Under the pieces are notes generated by a model that saw only the letters and a list, made by a program, of their open reading frames with translations, did not search any database and was not told where the DNA came from. A DNA stretch of 64,000 nucleotides, taken from the NCBI GenBank assembly GCA_963746905.1, contig CAVVCY010000001.1:186001-250000 (forward strand), written 5' to 3'. Positions 47,776 through 57,150 of the stretch are shown here, one piece after another. The position numbers were made by a program, and so were the translations under genes. This DNA comes from JALYNX01 sp963746905 (GTDB lineage: Bacteria > Actinomycetota > Acidimicrobiia > Spongiisociales > ZC4RG35). Within the stretch, counting starts at the first letter, position 1. Every line of letters begins with the position of its first letter.

Positions 47776-48885
47776 TCATGCGCGCAGCTCCTTTACCCGT
47801 GTCGACAACGCCAGGCAGATGGCTCTGACGTCGTCGTCGGTGAGCAGCATGTGAGTCGGAAGAGAGATCCCTTCCGCGCCTAGCTGCTCCGCGACCGGGA
47901 AGGAGGCTGCCGGTTCCGTCATGTACGGCGGCATGATGTGAAGGGGGTAGAAGACCGGCCGGGTCTCGATCCCGTCCAATTGCAGCCGGTCGATGAGTGT
48001 GTTCCGCTCCCCGGTCGAGAGGCCGCCGACCTGAACCGTGTACAACCAATCGACGCGTTGCGCATCCGCGCGCTGCGCCGGGAGGACCAGTCCTTGAACC
48101 TCGGTCAGAAGCTCGGTATACAGAGCGCCGATCTGACGGCGACGTTCGAGCATCTCTTCGATGCGCTCGAGCTGCGCTACCCCGATCGCGGCCGCCACGT
48201 TCGTCATCCGGTAATTGAACCCGACCTCGAGGAACCAGTATCGGCGCGCCGGGTCCATCCCCTGGCCGCGAAGCAGTCGGAGCCGCTGGGCGAGGTCGTC
48301 GTCATCGGTGGTGACAGCACCCCCCTCACCCGTCGTGACGATCTTGTTGCCGAAGAAGCTGAAGACTCCGAGGTGGCCGAGTGATCCGACCGGCCGTCCG
48401 TCGATTCGAGCGCCATGCGCTTCTGCTGCGTCCTCGACAACCTTCAGCCCATTGCGGTTGGCGATCGCCATGATTGCGTTCATGTCCGCCGGGTGTCCGT
48501 AAAGGTCCACTGGGATGATCGCTCGCGTACTCGGAGTGATGCGGTGCTCCACGTCAGCCGGGTCGAGATTCATGGTGTCGGGCTCGACGTCGGCGAAGAC
48601 CGGGGTGGCTCCGCAGTACCTGACGGCATTGGCCGTGGCGATGTAGGTCAGCGCCGGAACGATGACCTCGTCACCGGGGCCGATGCCGATGGCGACGAGG
48701 GCGAGGTGCAGGGCTGTCGTCCCGTTGTTGGTGGCGATGACGTGCCGTGTTCCGGCCACCTTGCTGAAAGCAGCCTCGAAGTCGGTGATGAAGTGCCCCA
48801 CCGAGGATATCCATGTTGAGTCGAGGCACTCCATGACGTACTGAGACTCTTTCCCGGAGAGGTCCGGGCTTGCAATCGGTATCAA
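47776..48885 (-). CDS. DegT-family sugar aminotransferase (perosamine-synthase-like)
   Basis: A PLP enzyme of 369 residues from TTG 48885, overlapping the upstream gene (TTGA). Motifs are STWISSVGHFITDFE, NNGTTALHLAL, VEDAAEAHGARIDG and VFSFFGNKIVTTGEGG, in which the Lys binds PLP, with GFNYRMTNVAAAIG after it. The pattern fits GDP-perosamine synthase, which aminates the Gmd product at C4. A bacillosamine-type UDP aminotransferase (PglE) is the alternative; no UDP-GlcNAc 4,6-dehydratase is seen here, while gmd is. Confidence 0.85.
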   Translation of the reverse strand: MIPIASPDLSGKESQYVMECLDSTWISSVGHFITDFEAAFSKVAGTRHVIATNNGTTALHLALVAIGIGPGDEVIVPALTYIATANAVRYCGATPVFADVEPDTMNLDPADVEHRITPSTRAIIPVDLYGHPADMNAIMAIANRNGLKVVEDAAEAHGARIDGRPVGSLGHLGVFSFFGNKIVTTGEGGAVTTDDDDLAQRLRLLRGQGMDPARRYWFLEVGFNYRMTNVAAAIGVAQLERIEEMLERRRQIGALYTELLTEVQGLVLPAQRADAQRVDWLYTVQVGGLSTGERNTLIDRLQLDGIETRPVFYPLHIMPPYMTEPAASFPVAEQLGAEGISLPTHMLLTDDDVRAICLALSTRVKELRA

Positions 48886-49502
48886 TTTTCCAACTTCCTA
48901 GCAGGTACACCGACCACGATTTGGCCGTCGGGAACATCGTGCAAAACGACGGCGCCGGCACCGACCGTCGCCCCAACTCCGATCCGAACCCAGGGCACCA
49001 CACTTGCTCCGATGCCCACCATCGCGTGATCTCCAACCACAACGTTGCCCGCCAGGTTCACGCCTGGAGCGATGTGAACAAAGTCCCCGATCACACTGTC
49101 ATGGTCAACGCTGGCCGAGGTGTTGACGATGGAGCCACGACCGACGCGGGTATTGGCGCCAAGGACAGCTCTGTGCATGACGATACTTCCGGCTCCTACC
49201 ACGGCGGTCGGACCCACCTGGGCAGTAGGCGCAACGATCGTCACGAGTTCGAATCCGGAATCGAGGCATCGGTCGGTCACCGTTGACCTCAAGCTGTTCG
49301 GTCCGAGGGCCACAAAGGCCCGGGTCACACCTGAAGCAGCGAGTTGGGGGAGCGTGTCGTCGTCGCCGAGGTAGGGGAGCCCGAGAACGTCACCTGCATC
49401 AGGACCGGTGTAGCCGGCGGGCGTGAGCTCTGGCGAAGGGTTCCAGGCGTCGACACAGGCGCGGGCGTGCCCGCCGTTTCCCACAATTACAACATGGCCC
49501 AC
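48882..49502 (-). CDS. PglD/PerB-like sugar N-acetyltransferase
   Basis: 206 residues from GTG 49502. The N-terminal part is a small Rossmann-like domain (VVIVGNGGHARACVDAW) and the C-terminal half is a left-handed beta-helix of hexapeptide repeats (VGPTAVVGAGSIVMH, IGDFVHIAPGVNLAGNV). The catalytic His is probably in SVDHDS. This is the architecture of PglD and PerB, which acetylate 4-amino-6-deoxy sugars. Overlap with the aminotransferase supports acting on its product, giving an N-acetylperosamine-like sugar. Confidence 0.87.
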   Translation of the reverse strand: MGHVVIVGNGGHARACVDAWNPSPELTPAGYTGPDAGDVLGLPYLGDDDTLPQLAASGVTRAFVALGPNSLRSTVTDRCLDSGFELVTIVAPTAQVGPTAVVGAGSIVMHRAVLGANTRVGRGSIVNTSASVDHDSVIGDFVHIAPGVNLAGNVVVGDHAMVGIGASVVPWVRIGVGATVGAGAVVLHDVPDGQIVVGVPARKLEN

Positions 49503-49660
49503 ACCGTTACCATCCTGGCAATCGTCCCTAGCGCGCGGAAAGCTGCGCTGGTCACGGCCAATATCCTACGCCGCACGCCCCTAGGGGAGCCGGTGCCAGT
49601 CGGCTGGCGAATTCCACGGGCACTTGGGCAGAGCAGTGGATTTGACGATGTCTCCCGCCC

Positions 49661-51070
49661 CTAGGTGAGCTCTACGGTCAGTCTCATCAAGCCGAATCCC
49701 AGAGCTCTTTCGTCTTCCGACGCTCCGTCTTCCTTGGGCGATCGTGCCCATGGAAGCTCAAGCCGCACCACGTCGTCTTCGCCGTCGGACTCGACCACGA
49801 TCGACACGTCCTGGTTGGGCTGAGCTTCGACACGTAGGAGCGGGCCGTTTGGCGTCCCGAAGCTAAATGGGACTGCATCGGTTGTGCCATAAACCTGGCC
49901 CAACAGGTAGGCTCGCCAGCTCCGCCCTGGTGGTGCAGGAATTCTGAGTGTGGCCCTACCCCCATCGCTCCATACCCCCCACGACTCAGTTGCGCTCCAC
50001 CCGAAGCCGAGGAAAGCTTCACCCTCCTCCTCGTTGATTGCGACGGTCAGCGAATCACCTTGCTCCAGTCGGAGCTGGAGATCGGCTCTTGTTTGCGCTC
50101 TCGCTTCCTCTTGTGCCAGCGCCCCAAGAACGGCCAGGTGGATCGGTCTCTCCAGAGCTTCGGCGGCACCTGCCAGAGCCAGGTCAGTAGCGGCGATTTC
50201 GCCGAACGCAACGAAATCGCGAACGAAGAGGTGAATCTCCAGAGTTGACTGAGTCGGTAGGTAGAAATGGGCTCGACCATGCCGTTCGATGACCAGCCGG
50301 TCAATTATCTGACTAAGGATTCGAGGTCGCAGTTCCGGCGCGGCGAGGGCTCGGGCCGTGTGATACATGCCCACGCCCATGGAGATCCAGCCCCTACGCC
50401 GCCGCCAGTTGGGGAAATGCGTCCAGCGAACGAACACGTTGCTGGTATGAAGCCTTTTGAAATACATCGCCGTCTCGACACGGACGAATGCACCGGCTGC
50501 CGCCATGTGCGTGAGGAAGACGAACTCCTCCTGACAGCTCTCGTCCTCGGTGACCGGAATCGCTTCGCTGCTCGAGGGCAGCATCGAGGAGCGCATCAAT
50601 CCTCGCAACGGCCCGTACCCAATCGCCTCTATGTGCTGCATCACCCGAGAGAGCGGGTCACCCTCGATGCTCGGTGTGCGGTTCCGGTCGAATCTGGCAC
50701 CGAACCACTGCACATCTGTGTAAGCAATGGCTGCATCCGGTCTGGCTAGCAATTCGCGACGGAGACTCTCCAGATATCCGGTCGACGTCAGGTCGTCCTG
50801 TTGCCAATAGCAGAAGAACTCCCGGTCGCAGTTCTCGACCAGCCAATTGAAGTTTCCGGGCCAACCAAGACGGGTCTCTTGGACGACGACATCGATCCTC
50901 GGGTCTTCCTCATATTTTCGACAGATCTCGACTGTTGGGTCGTCGGCTCCGTCGACGCTCATCACGAGGTGCCAGTCGCTGTATGTCTGGGCCAGGATCG
51001 AGCGCAGGGTTTCCTCGACGAATTCGGTCCCTCGGAAGACCGGCATCGCGATAAACACGCCGCCCTTCAT
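49661..51070 (-). CDS. Family 2 glycosyltransferase with C-terminal beta domain
   Basis: 469 residues. GT2 core: VFIAMPVFRGTEFVEET, LVMSVDGADDPTVEI, CYWQQDDLTS with the D-D motif. Residues about 340-469 form a separate beta-rich domain (GWSATESWGVWSDGGRATLRI) that resembles accessory carbohydrate-associated modules. No membrane helix. Its start overlaps the stop of the FAD oxidoreductase gene (ATGA), placing it in the rhamnose-gene operon. Confidence 0.82.
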   Translation of the reverse strand: MKGGVFIAMPVFRGTEFVEETLRSILAQTYSDWHLVMSVDGADDPTVEICRKYEEDPRIDVVVQETRLGWPGNFNWLVENCDREFFCYWQQDDLTSTGYLESLRRELLARPDAAIAYTDVQWFGARFDRNRTPSIEGDPLSRVMQHIEAIGYGPLRGLMRSSMLPSSSEAIPVTEDESCQEEFVFLTHMAAAGAFVRVETAMYFKRLHTSNVFVRWTHFPNWRRRRGWISMGVGMYHTARALAAPELRPRILSQIIDRLVIERHGRAHFYLPTQSTLEIHLFVRDFVAFGEIAATDLALAGAAEALERPIHLAVLGALAQEEARAQTRADLQLRLEQGDSLTVAINEEEGEAFLGFGWSATESWGVWSDGGRATLRIPAPPGRSWRAYLLGQVYGTTDAVPFSFGTPNGPLLRVEAQPNQDVSIVVESDGEDDVVRLELPWARSPKEDGASEDERALGFGLMRLTVELT

Positions 51071-52272
51071 ACCGCTCCTGTGATCCGATCGGCCGCCTCC
51101 AAAGCGAAGAGCGGTGCGGTGGTGTACTTGCCGGTGTCGACGGAGTGGTAGTTACCCTGTGATCGCAGTCCCACCTCGGATCTTTCATGGAATCTGCTGT
51201 TTCGGTCGTCGACGTCGGTGTTGCCCAGCGAGTAAATTACCCCGCCTCGTACGTCTGGAGCCTCCAGGTTCTGCGCCATGAGTCCTTCTACTCCGGGAAC
51301 CACGGACGAGAGGTTGATCAGAGTGCTTCGGGCAATGTCGGATGCCTCCGATGCGCCTGGGCGCGTCGGCCAATCCGGCGGGGCCAGGTCGGTCGACCAC
51401 CCGATCCGACCACTCGGATACCAAGACAGGTAATACTCGCCTGCCCCGTAGTCGACTACGTCGCCGAAACCTCCGAGGACGATGGTGGTGGAGGGAAGAG
51501 GAACCATGGTTTGCGACGCACCCGCCAGAAGGAAATACTTCATTCGGAAGGTCCACGGTCCGGCAGGGGTAAGGCCAGCAGTCTCGTCTATGGCGGGTCG
51601 ACCCCGCCACGAACAGTTGACGATGTGGTCATAAGGCCCCAGGTTCGTGGAGGCGGCGTCGGGTAACCGGACTTCAACGAGTCGCATCCTGGGGTCGACG
51701 GCAGCAACGGTCGTTCCTGTGAGAACCCGCACAAGCTCAGCGTCGGTGACAGTCTTGACTACTTGGTCGGCGAGGGGGCCGGGGTTGACCGCAATTTCTC
51801 GTGTTGCGAACACTGCTTCAACCGGAGGCCCATAGTGGTGGTCTGACCCTCCCTGTGTGGTGAAGACGAAGGGCTCCTCCACGCCGAAGTAGGAGCCGTC
51901 GCTGGCGACCTTCCGCATCCGACTGGCGATCTCCCTGTAGGCCTCGTCCAACTGTGTGGCCGAGAGGAGACTCTCCTTGTGCACCACATAGTTGAACGGA
52001 GTCGACACCGGTATTTGATCGAATGCCTCGCCCAGCCAGCGTCGCATAAGCGGGGCGAACTGGCTGGCTCCCCTGAACATGAGCTCCGCAGTCCGGAAGG
52101 TTGGATCATTGGCAAAGACGAACCCGAGGTGGATCTTCCCTTCGGTGTGCCTGGACGAGCCGTCCATCAGCACCGGGCTTGCCTCGATCAGGTCGGTCTC
52201 GATCCCGCGGGCAGCCAACTCCATTGCCACGCAACTTCCCTGGATACCCCCACCAATTACCGCCACTTTCAA
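51067..52272 (-). CDS. FAD-dependent oxidoreductase, DAO family
   Basis: 401 residues. FAD-binding start is VAVIGGGIQGSCVAMELAARG with the acidic residue of the second strand in DLIEAS. A C-terminal SLGNTDVDDRNSRFHER region completes a DAO-like fold. It overlaps both the glycosyltransferase after it and rfbD before it by four bases, so it is tightly coupled to dTDP-rhamnose genes. Members of this family oxidise amino or hydroxy acids and sugars; the substrate here is not evident. A role in modifying a glycan building block is inferred. Confidence 0.75.
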   Translation of the reverse strand: MKVAVIGGGIQGSCVAMELAARGIETDLIEASPVLMDGSSRHTEGKIHLGFVFANDPTFRTAELMFRGASQFAPLMRRWLGEAFDQIPVSTPFNYVVHKESLLSATQLDEAYREIASRMRKVASDGSYFGVEEPFVFTTQGGSDHHYGPPVEAVFATREIAVNPGPLADQVVKTVTDAELVRVLTGTTVAAVDPRMRLVEVRLPDAASTNLGPYDHIVNCSWRGRPAIDETAGLTPAGPWTFRMKYFLLAGASQTMVPLPSTTIVLGGFGDVVDYGAGEYYLSWYPSGRIGWSTDLAPPDWPTRPGASEASDIARSTLINLSSVVPGVEGLMAQNLEAPDVRGGVIYSLGNTDVDDRNSRFHERSEVGLRSQGNYHSVDTGKYTTAPLFALEAADRITGAV

Positions 52273-53109
52273 TTCTTAACCGCCTCCTTTAGGCCCGGTT
52301 GCCATTGTGGCAGTGGCTCGATCCCCAGCTCTGCAAGGCGCTCGCTGTCCAGGACCGAATTCTTGGGACGGGTGGCGGGCCGGTCCAGAGCCGCGCTCGT
52401 GGCCGGCTTGACCAGACCGGGGTTGTGCCCGGCCAGCTCGGCGATCTCGCGGGCAAGGTCGAACCAGGTGGTCTCGCCCTGGTTGGTGAGATGGAGGATT
52501 CCCGAGGCGCCGGCGTCGATTGCTGTGAGGGTTCCGACGACCAGATCATCAACGAAAGTGGGGCGGCCTCGCTGGTCGTCCACCACCGATACCTCGCCTT
52601 CGGCCAGCCGCGCCAGCATGGTGTTGAGGAAATTTCGATGGGTCGTGGAGAGCAGCCACGAGGTCCGGATTACGAGCGGATGCGGATGGGCATCGAGGGC
52701 CAGTTGCTCGCCCTCGAGTTTGGTCCCTCCATAGACGTTGAGCGGGTTGGGCTGGTCCCTCTCCATGTAGGCGGTTTCCTTCTTGCCGTCGAAGACGTAG
52801 TCGGTGGAGAAGGTGATGAATCCGGCCCCGTGATGGGCGGTCGACTTGGCGAGCGCCGCCGACGGCCAGGGCGTTCACGCTTCGAGCGCTCGCGGCATCG
52901 GTCTCGGCGGCATCGACCTCGGTGTACGCAGCGCAATTGATCACCAGATGAGGTCTGACCGACTCCATCCAGGGCTCGATGGCTCTCGTTTCACTCAGGT
53001 CAAGTTCGCCGCGTGTGACGGGAAGACAATCACTGCCCAGTGCCCTGACGAAGGCCGAGCCGAGTTGTCCGCTGGCACCGAGGACTGCGATCACGTCGCC
53101 CCTGGCCAA
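52269..53109 (-). CDS. rfbD: dTDP-4-dehydrorhamnose reductase (frameshift)
   Basis: The last step of dTDP-rhamnose synthesis. N-terminal GASGQLGSAFVRAL, then LVINCAAYTEVDAAE and ARSVNALAVGGA. Near 52860 the frame shifts, then STDYVFDGKKETAY, NPLNVYGGTKLEGE with YxxxK, and VIRTSWL follow. One indel explains it. Length about 280 residues, normal for RfbD. The start overlaps the end of rfbA by 19 bases. Confidence 0.88.
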
Positions 53110-53966
53110 TCGGCCATCAACCGTTGGAGATAGTCGCGATAACCGGACTCGGGCATCCTTGCGATCAGGTCCAGCATGTGCGGCTCGTCGACATACCCGA
53201 GCCCGAATGCCACTTCTTCTAGACAGGCGATCTTTAGCCCCTGCCGGTGCTCGATCGTTGCGATAAAGTTGGCGGCCTCGAGCAGGCTGTCGTGAGTGCC
53301 ACTGTCAAGCCAGGCCACTCCCTGTCCCAGTCGTACCACTCGAAGCCGACCCTGGTCGAGATAGGCGTTGTTGATGTCGGTGATCTCCAACTCGCCTCTC
53401 CCGGAAGGGCTGAGTTGCCGGGCAAGCTCCACGACCCCAGCGTCATATATATAGAGACCGGGCACGGCCAGATTCGAGCGAGGCCGATTCGGCTTCTCCT
53501 CCAGGCTCAGAGCGGCCCCGTCGGCACCCACCTCGACCACTCCGTAGCGCTGCGGGTCAACCACCGGGTAGCCGAAGATGAGGGCACCTTCGGTGAACTG
53601 ATCCACAACCCCGGGCAGTCCAAGGTCTCCGTAGAAGATGTTGTCTCCGAGGATTAGAGCGACGTTTTCGCCACCGATGAAGTCGCTGCCCACAAGAAAT
53701 GCTTGCGCGATCCCCTCCGGGGCTTCCTGAACTGCGTACGAGATGGACACCCCCCATTGGCCCCCATCGCCGAGGAGGGATTCGAAGCGGGGGGTGTCGG
53801 CCGGAGTGGAGATGAGCAGTATTTCCCTGATCCCGGATTCGAGGAGGGTGGCCAGCGGGTAATAGACCATCGGCTTGTCATAGACCGGTTGCAGCTGCTT
53901 GGAAGCAACTCGAGTTATCGGGTCGAGACGGCTGCCGGCTCCCCCGGCGAGCACGATCCCCTTCAT
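53091..53966 (-). CDS. rfbA: Glucose-1-phosphate thymidylyltransferase
   Basis: Makes dTDP-glucose. KGIVLAGGAGSRLDPIT at the start, then SKQLQPVYDKPMVYYPL, ALILGDNIFYGD with the catalytic Asp, and GLYIYDAGVVELA. ATG 53966 overlaps the rfbB stop (ATGA). Length 291 residues, normal for RmlA. First enzyme of the rhamnose pathway; order in the operon is rfbC, rfbB, rfbA, rfbD. Confidence 0.93.
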   Translation of the reverse strand: MKGIVLAGGAGSRLDPITRVASKQLQPVYDKPMVYYPLATLLESGIREILLISTPADTPRFESLLGDGGQWGVSISYAVQEAPEGIAQAFLVGSDFIGGENVALILGDNIFYGDLGLPGVVDQFTEGALIFGYPVVDPQRYGVVEVGADGAALSLEEKPNRPRSNLAVPGLYIYDAGVVELARQLSPSGRGELEITDINNAYLDQGRLRVVRLGQGVAWLDSGTHDSLLEAANFIATIEHRQGLKIACLEEVAFGLGYVDEPHMLDLIARMPESGYRDYLQRLMADWPGAT

Positions 53967-54934
53967 GACATCATCCGCTTCAGGGGTTCCCACCAATCCC
54001 GACGATCCCGGTACCAATCGATGCTCGCCTTGAGCCCGCCTTCGAAATCGTTGCTGGGCCTCCAGCCGAGGGCCTCGATCTTCGAGGAGTCGAGGGCATA
54101 GCGGAGGTCATGGCCAGGTCGGTCAGACACGAAATCGATCCACGACTCATCCAGGCCAAGGTGGTCCAGGATGGCTCGGGTCAGGTCGAGGTTGGTGAAC
54201 TGGGCTCCCGACCCGATGTTGTACACCTCGCCCGACTCCGCCTTGTCTACAAGCAGGTGGAGGGCGGAGCAATGGTCTTCTACATATAGCCAGTCTCGCT
54301 GGTTGGCCCCATCCCCGTAGAGCGGCACCTTCTTGCCCTCGAGCAGGTTGGTGACGAACAGGGGGATCACCTTGTCGGGGAACTGATACGGCCCGTAATT
54401 GTTGGTGCACCTGGTGATCACGACGTTGAAGTCGTAAGTGACGTGATAGGAGCGGGCGAGCAGGTCCGAGCCCGCCTTCGACGAGGAGTAGGGGGACGAT
54501 GGATCGAGGATGTCGTTCTCGGTCGCGGCTCCGGTCGGGAGCGACCCGTAGACCTCGTCGGTGGAGACGTGGATGAATCGAGCAACGTCGTTGCGAAGGG
54601 CGGAGTCGAGCAGTACCCCGGTGCCCACGAAGTTGGTCTCCAGGAACGGCGCCGGGCCAACGATCGAGCGGTCGACATGGCTCTCGGCCGCAAAGTGGAC
54701 AATCACGTCGTGGCCAGGCACGAGTTCATCGACCAGCCCCTGGTCACGGATGTCACCCTTGACAAAATGATGGTTGGGGAGCTCGTCGAGCTCGGCCACC
54801 GTTGCCGGGACCCCGGCGTAGGTGAGCGCGTCGAGGTTGGTGATCGTTGCGTCAGATTCGTGCTCGATTAGGTAACGGATGAAGTTGGAGCCGATGAAGC
54901 CCGCTCCACCGGTCACCAGATATCTGCGCCCCAT
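53963..54934 (-). CDS. rfbB: dTDP-glucose 4,6-dehydratase
   Basis: YLVTGGAGFIGSNFIRYL for NAD, HFAAESHVDRSI, VSTDEVYG with the catalytic Asp-Glu pair, and PYSSSKAGSD with YxxxK. TRCTNNYGPYQFPDK is a family hallmark. I choose ATG 54934 with GAGG six bases upstream; the longer frame is the rfbC shadow. Length 323 residues. It follows rfbC by eight bases. Confidence 0.94.
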   Translation of the reverse strand: MGRRYLVTGGAGFIGSNFIRYLIEHESDATITNLDALTYAGVPATVAELDELPNHHFVKGDIRDQGLVDELVPGHDVIVHFAAESHVDRSIVGPAPFLETNFVGTGVLLDSALRNDVARFIHVSTDEVYGSLPTGAATENDILDPSSPYSSSKAGSDLLARSYHVTYDFNVVITRCTNNYGPYQFPDKVIPLFVTNLLEGKKVPLYGDGANQRDWLYVEDHCSALHLLVDKAESGEVYNIGSGAQFTNLDLTRAILDHLGLDESWIDFVSDRPGHDLRYALDSSKIEALGWRPSNDFEGGLKASIDWYRDRRDWWEPLKRMMS

Positions 54935-54942
54935 ATGAACCT

Positions 54943-55485
54943 CTACTCGAAGATCTCGGAGTGAGCGAGGGTAGGGGCGGTGGCATCCCGACGGCCGACC
55001 GTCGGGATGATCCCATCCAGTGGCCATACGATCCCGATCTCCGGATCGTCCCACGCGATGGCCCGATCGTGGGCGGGGGAATAGAACGCCGACGTCTTGT
55101 AAAGGAGCTCGGTCCTCTCATCCAGGGCGAGAAAGCCGTGGGCGAACCCCTCCGGAATCCAGAGCTGGCGCGGGTCGGAGTCGCTGAGATTGAAGCCCCG
55201 CCACTCTCCAAAGGTGGGGCTTGAGCGGCGAATGTCGACCACAACGTCAAAGGCGGTGCCACTGGTCACCCGGACGAGCTTCGCCTGTGCCATCGGTGGC
55301 ACTTGATAGTGAAGGCCTCGAAGCACACCCTTAACCGAGGTCGACTGGTTGTCCTGGACGAAGCGGATCTCCCGACCAGCCCAGGCATCGAAGACTTGCT
55401 GGTTGTACGACTCGTAGAAACTGCCTCGTTCGTCGGAGTGAACCAACGGCTCGTACAACCGGACCTCCTGGTCGATGTTCGACAC
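54943..55485 (-). CDS. rfbC: dTDP-4-dehydrorhamnose 3,5-epimerase
   Basis: Cupin-fold enzyme of 180 residues from GTG 55485. SDERGSFYESY near the start, GVLRGLHYQ with the catalytic His, DVVVDIRRSSPTFG, and WIPEGFAHGFLAL are all family motifs. With rfbA, rfbB and rfbD adjacent, the full dTDP-L-rhamnose pathway is encoded in about 3.2 kb. Confidence 0.94.
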   Translation of the reverse strand: MSNIDQEVRLYEPLVHSDERGSFYESYNQQVFDAWAGREIRFVQDNQSTSVKGVLRGLHYQVPPMAQAKLVRVTSGTAFDVVVDIRRSSPTFGEWRGFNLSDSDPRQLWIPEGFAHGFLALDERTELLYKTSAFYSPAHDRAIAWDDPEIGIVWPLDGIIPTVGRRDATAPTLAHSEIFE

Positions 55486-55495
55486 TAGCGGCAGA

Positions 55496-57150
55496 CTACG
55501 ACCCCCCGTTGTCGGGCCCGGCCACCAGGCGAGCCGGGCGCTCGTAATGGATCGGAGGTCTGGCCACGACCGAGACCGGCGTGTACTCCACTAGTACCGA
55601 GTCCGCTCCAGTCAGCTTGATCACCCGGTCCTCCCACGAGTGCTCATGGAGCGCCAGAGCCCGGTCAGGCCGCTCGCCAATCAAGGCGGCACGGACGGCG
55701 ATCACGAGATCGGGGTCAGTGAACACGCCATCCAAGTCCCTGTAGCGCCCGCAACGGGGGAGCAGCGATCGGGACACCTGAGGCCAGGTATTCGTAAGCC
55801 TTGAGAGGGCTCACGGCATGGGTTGTGTCCCCGATCTTGAACGGGATCAGCCCAACGTCGAATCGTTGGACATAGGCAGGCAACTGACTCTGTGCCTTCA
55901 ACCCAAGGAAATGGACGTTCCGAGGGAGGGTCGGGTGGTCGGACTTGTCGTCGCCAATGAGGACGACCACTGCCCGCGGATTCGCCTCGGCCACCCGTCG
56001 CAGCGCCTCCCAGTCGAACCAGTCGCCGTAGAGCGACCCGTGATAGCCGATGATCGTTTCTCCTGTCGGAAGGTCGGCGGGACGGGGTGAGTGCTCGACA
56101 CCGAAGATGGCGCCGTTCACTGCGTTGGGGATCAGGTCCGCTTCTGCACCCATTTTCGCCGCCCGTCGAACCAGGTCCGGGGCGGAAGCGATGACCCGGT
56201 CGGAGGAGGTAATTAAATCTCGTTCGACTTCCGGGCGATACCACTCACTCCCCAGGGCGGGGTCTGACCAGTCATCGATCATGTCGTAGACCTTCTGCCA
56301 TCCGGCGGTATGCAAGGACCCTGGCATGAGACGCCAGCGGGGCGGCTGGGGCTTCGACCAGCACGAGGCCGGCTGAGGCAACCCGACTCAGCAAGGTCGC
56401 CGGATCGAAGTTCTCCACCCTGGCCTGCTCGAGGTTGGGATGGATGTAGCGCAGCCCGAGATCCACCGACTCCTGCGCCTCATAGAGGGACACCAGAGTG
56501 ACGTGATAACCCTGACGGACCAGCTCCAGTGCGAGTTGGGTGCTCCGGGCGCCGCCACCGATGTCGTGAAGTGGGACTGCGGCCAGGATCACCACCGGAA
56601 TTCGGGAGATGTGATCGGTCCTCACCGTGGGGGCATCGCCCTTCTCCACGGGAATCAGACCAATCCGATAGCCAGCGTCGCGAAGTCTCGCCAGCAACGC
56701 GGGCAGCGGATGCGGGCCCGGGGGAACCCCACCCACCGCGTCCAGGAAACCTCCTCTAACTGCGATCATCCGAGGCCCGATCGTGGGCTCGGCCCGGCGC
56801 CTTCCGGCGAGACGTGGCTCATCTACCTCACCCACCACTCCAGCTCCGATTTCCGAGTCGGCGAGGGTGAGTACGGCCTTGTTGATCAGGTCCTGGGAAA
56901 TCGGGAGGTCGGGGTCGGTGACAGTCAGGAACTCCGTGGTCTCCCCGCTGGATGGCAGTGATAGCCGAGCCCGATAGGTGTCCGGGGTGACGGCAAGCCA
57001 GCGTTTGGCCTTGGCCTGGTCGTCGAGAAATACATCGAGGTTGACCCTGGAATGCTGGGAATGCTGGGCCAAGCGATATCGAGCCATCACCCGGTTGGGG
57101 ATCAAGGGGCGGAGCAGGCGTTTCAGTCTCTGCACGTTCACCATCGCCAC
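55496..57150 (-). CDS. GT4-like glycosyltransferase (two frameshifts)
   Basis: Three pieces form one protein of about 550 residues. The first (56272-57150) is an N-terminal extension followed by LHDIGGGARSTQLALEL, the GT4-type GG loop. The second (to about 55770) has DMIDDWSDPALGSEWY, LIPNAVNGAIF, IGYHGSLYGDWFDWEAL and SPLKAYEYLASGVPIA. The last (55496-55777) is VSRSLLPRCG and GVFTDPDLVIAV to ERPARLVAGPD. Breaks lie near 56320 and 55770. It resembles the broken transferase at 12571-13787 (both have the SPLK/TPLK-YEYLA-GVP motif). Confidence 0.75.

Noticed and set aside
47776..49502. Bacillosamine (PglE/PglD) pathway instead of perosamine
   Set aside because: It remains possible, but the needed UDP-GlcNAc 4,6-dehydratase is not in the window, whereas gmd is.
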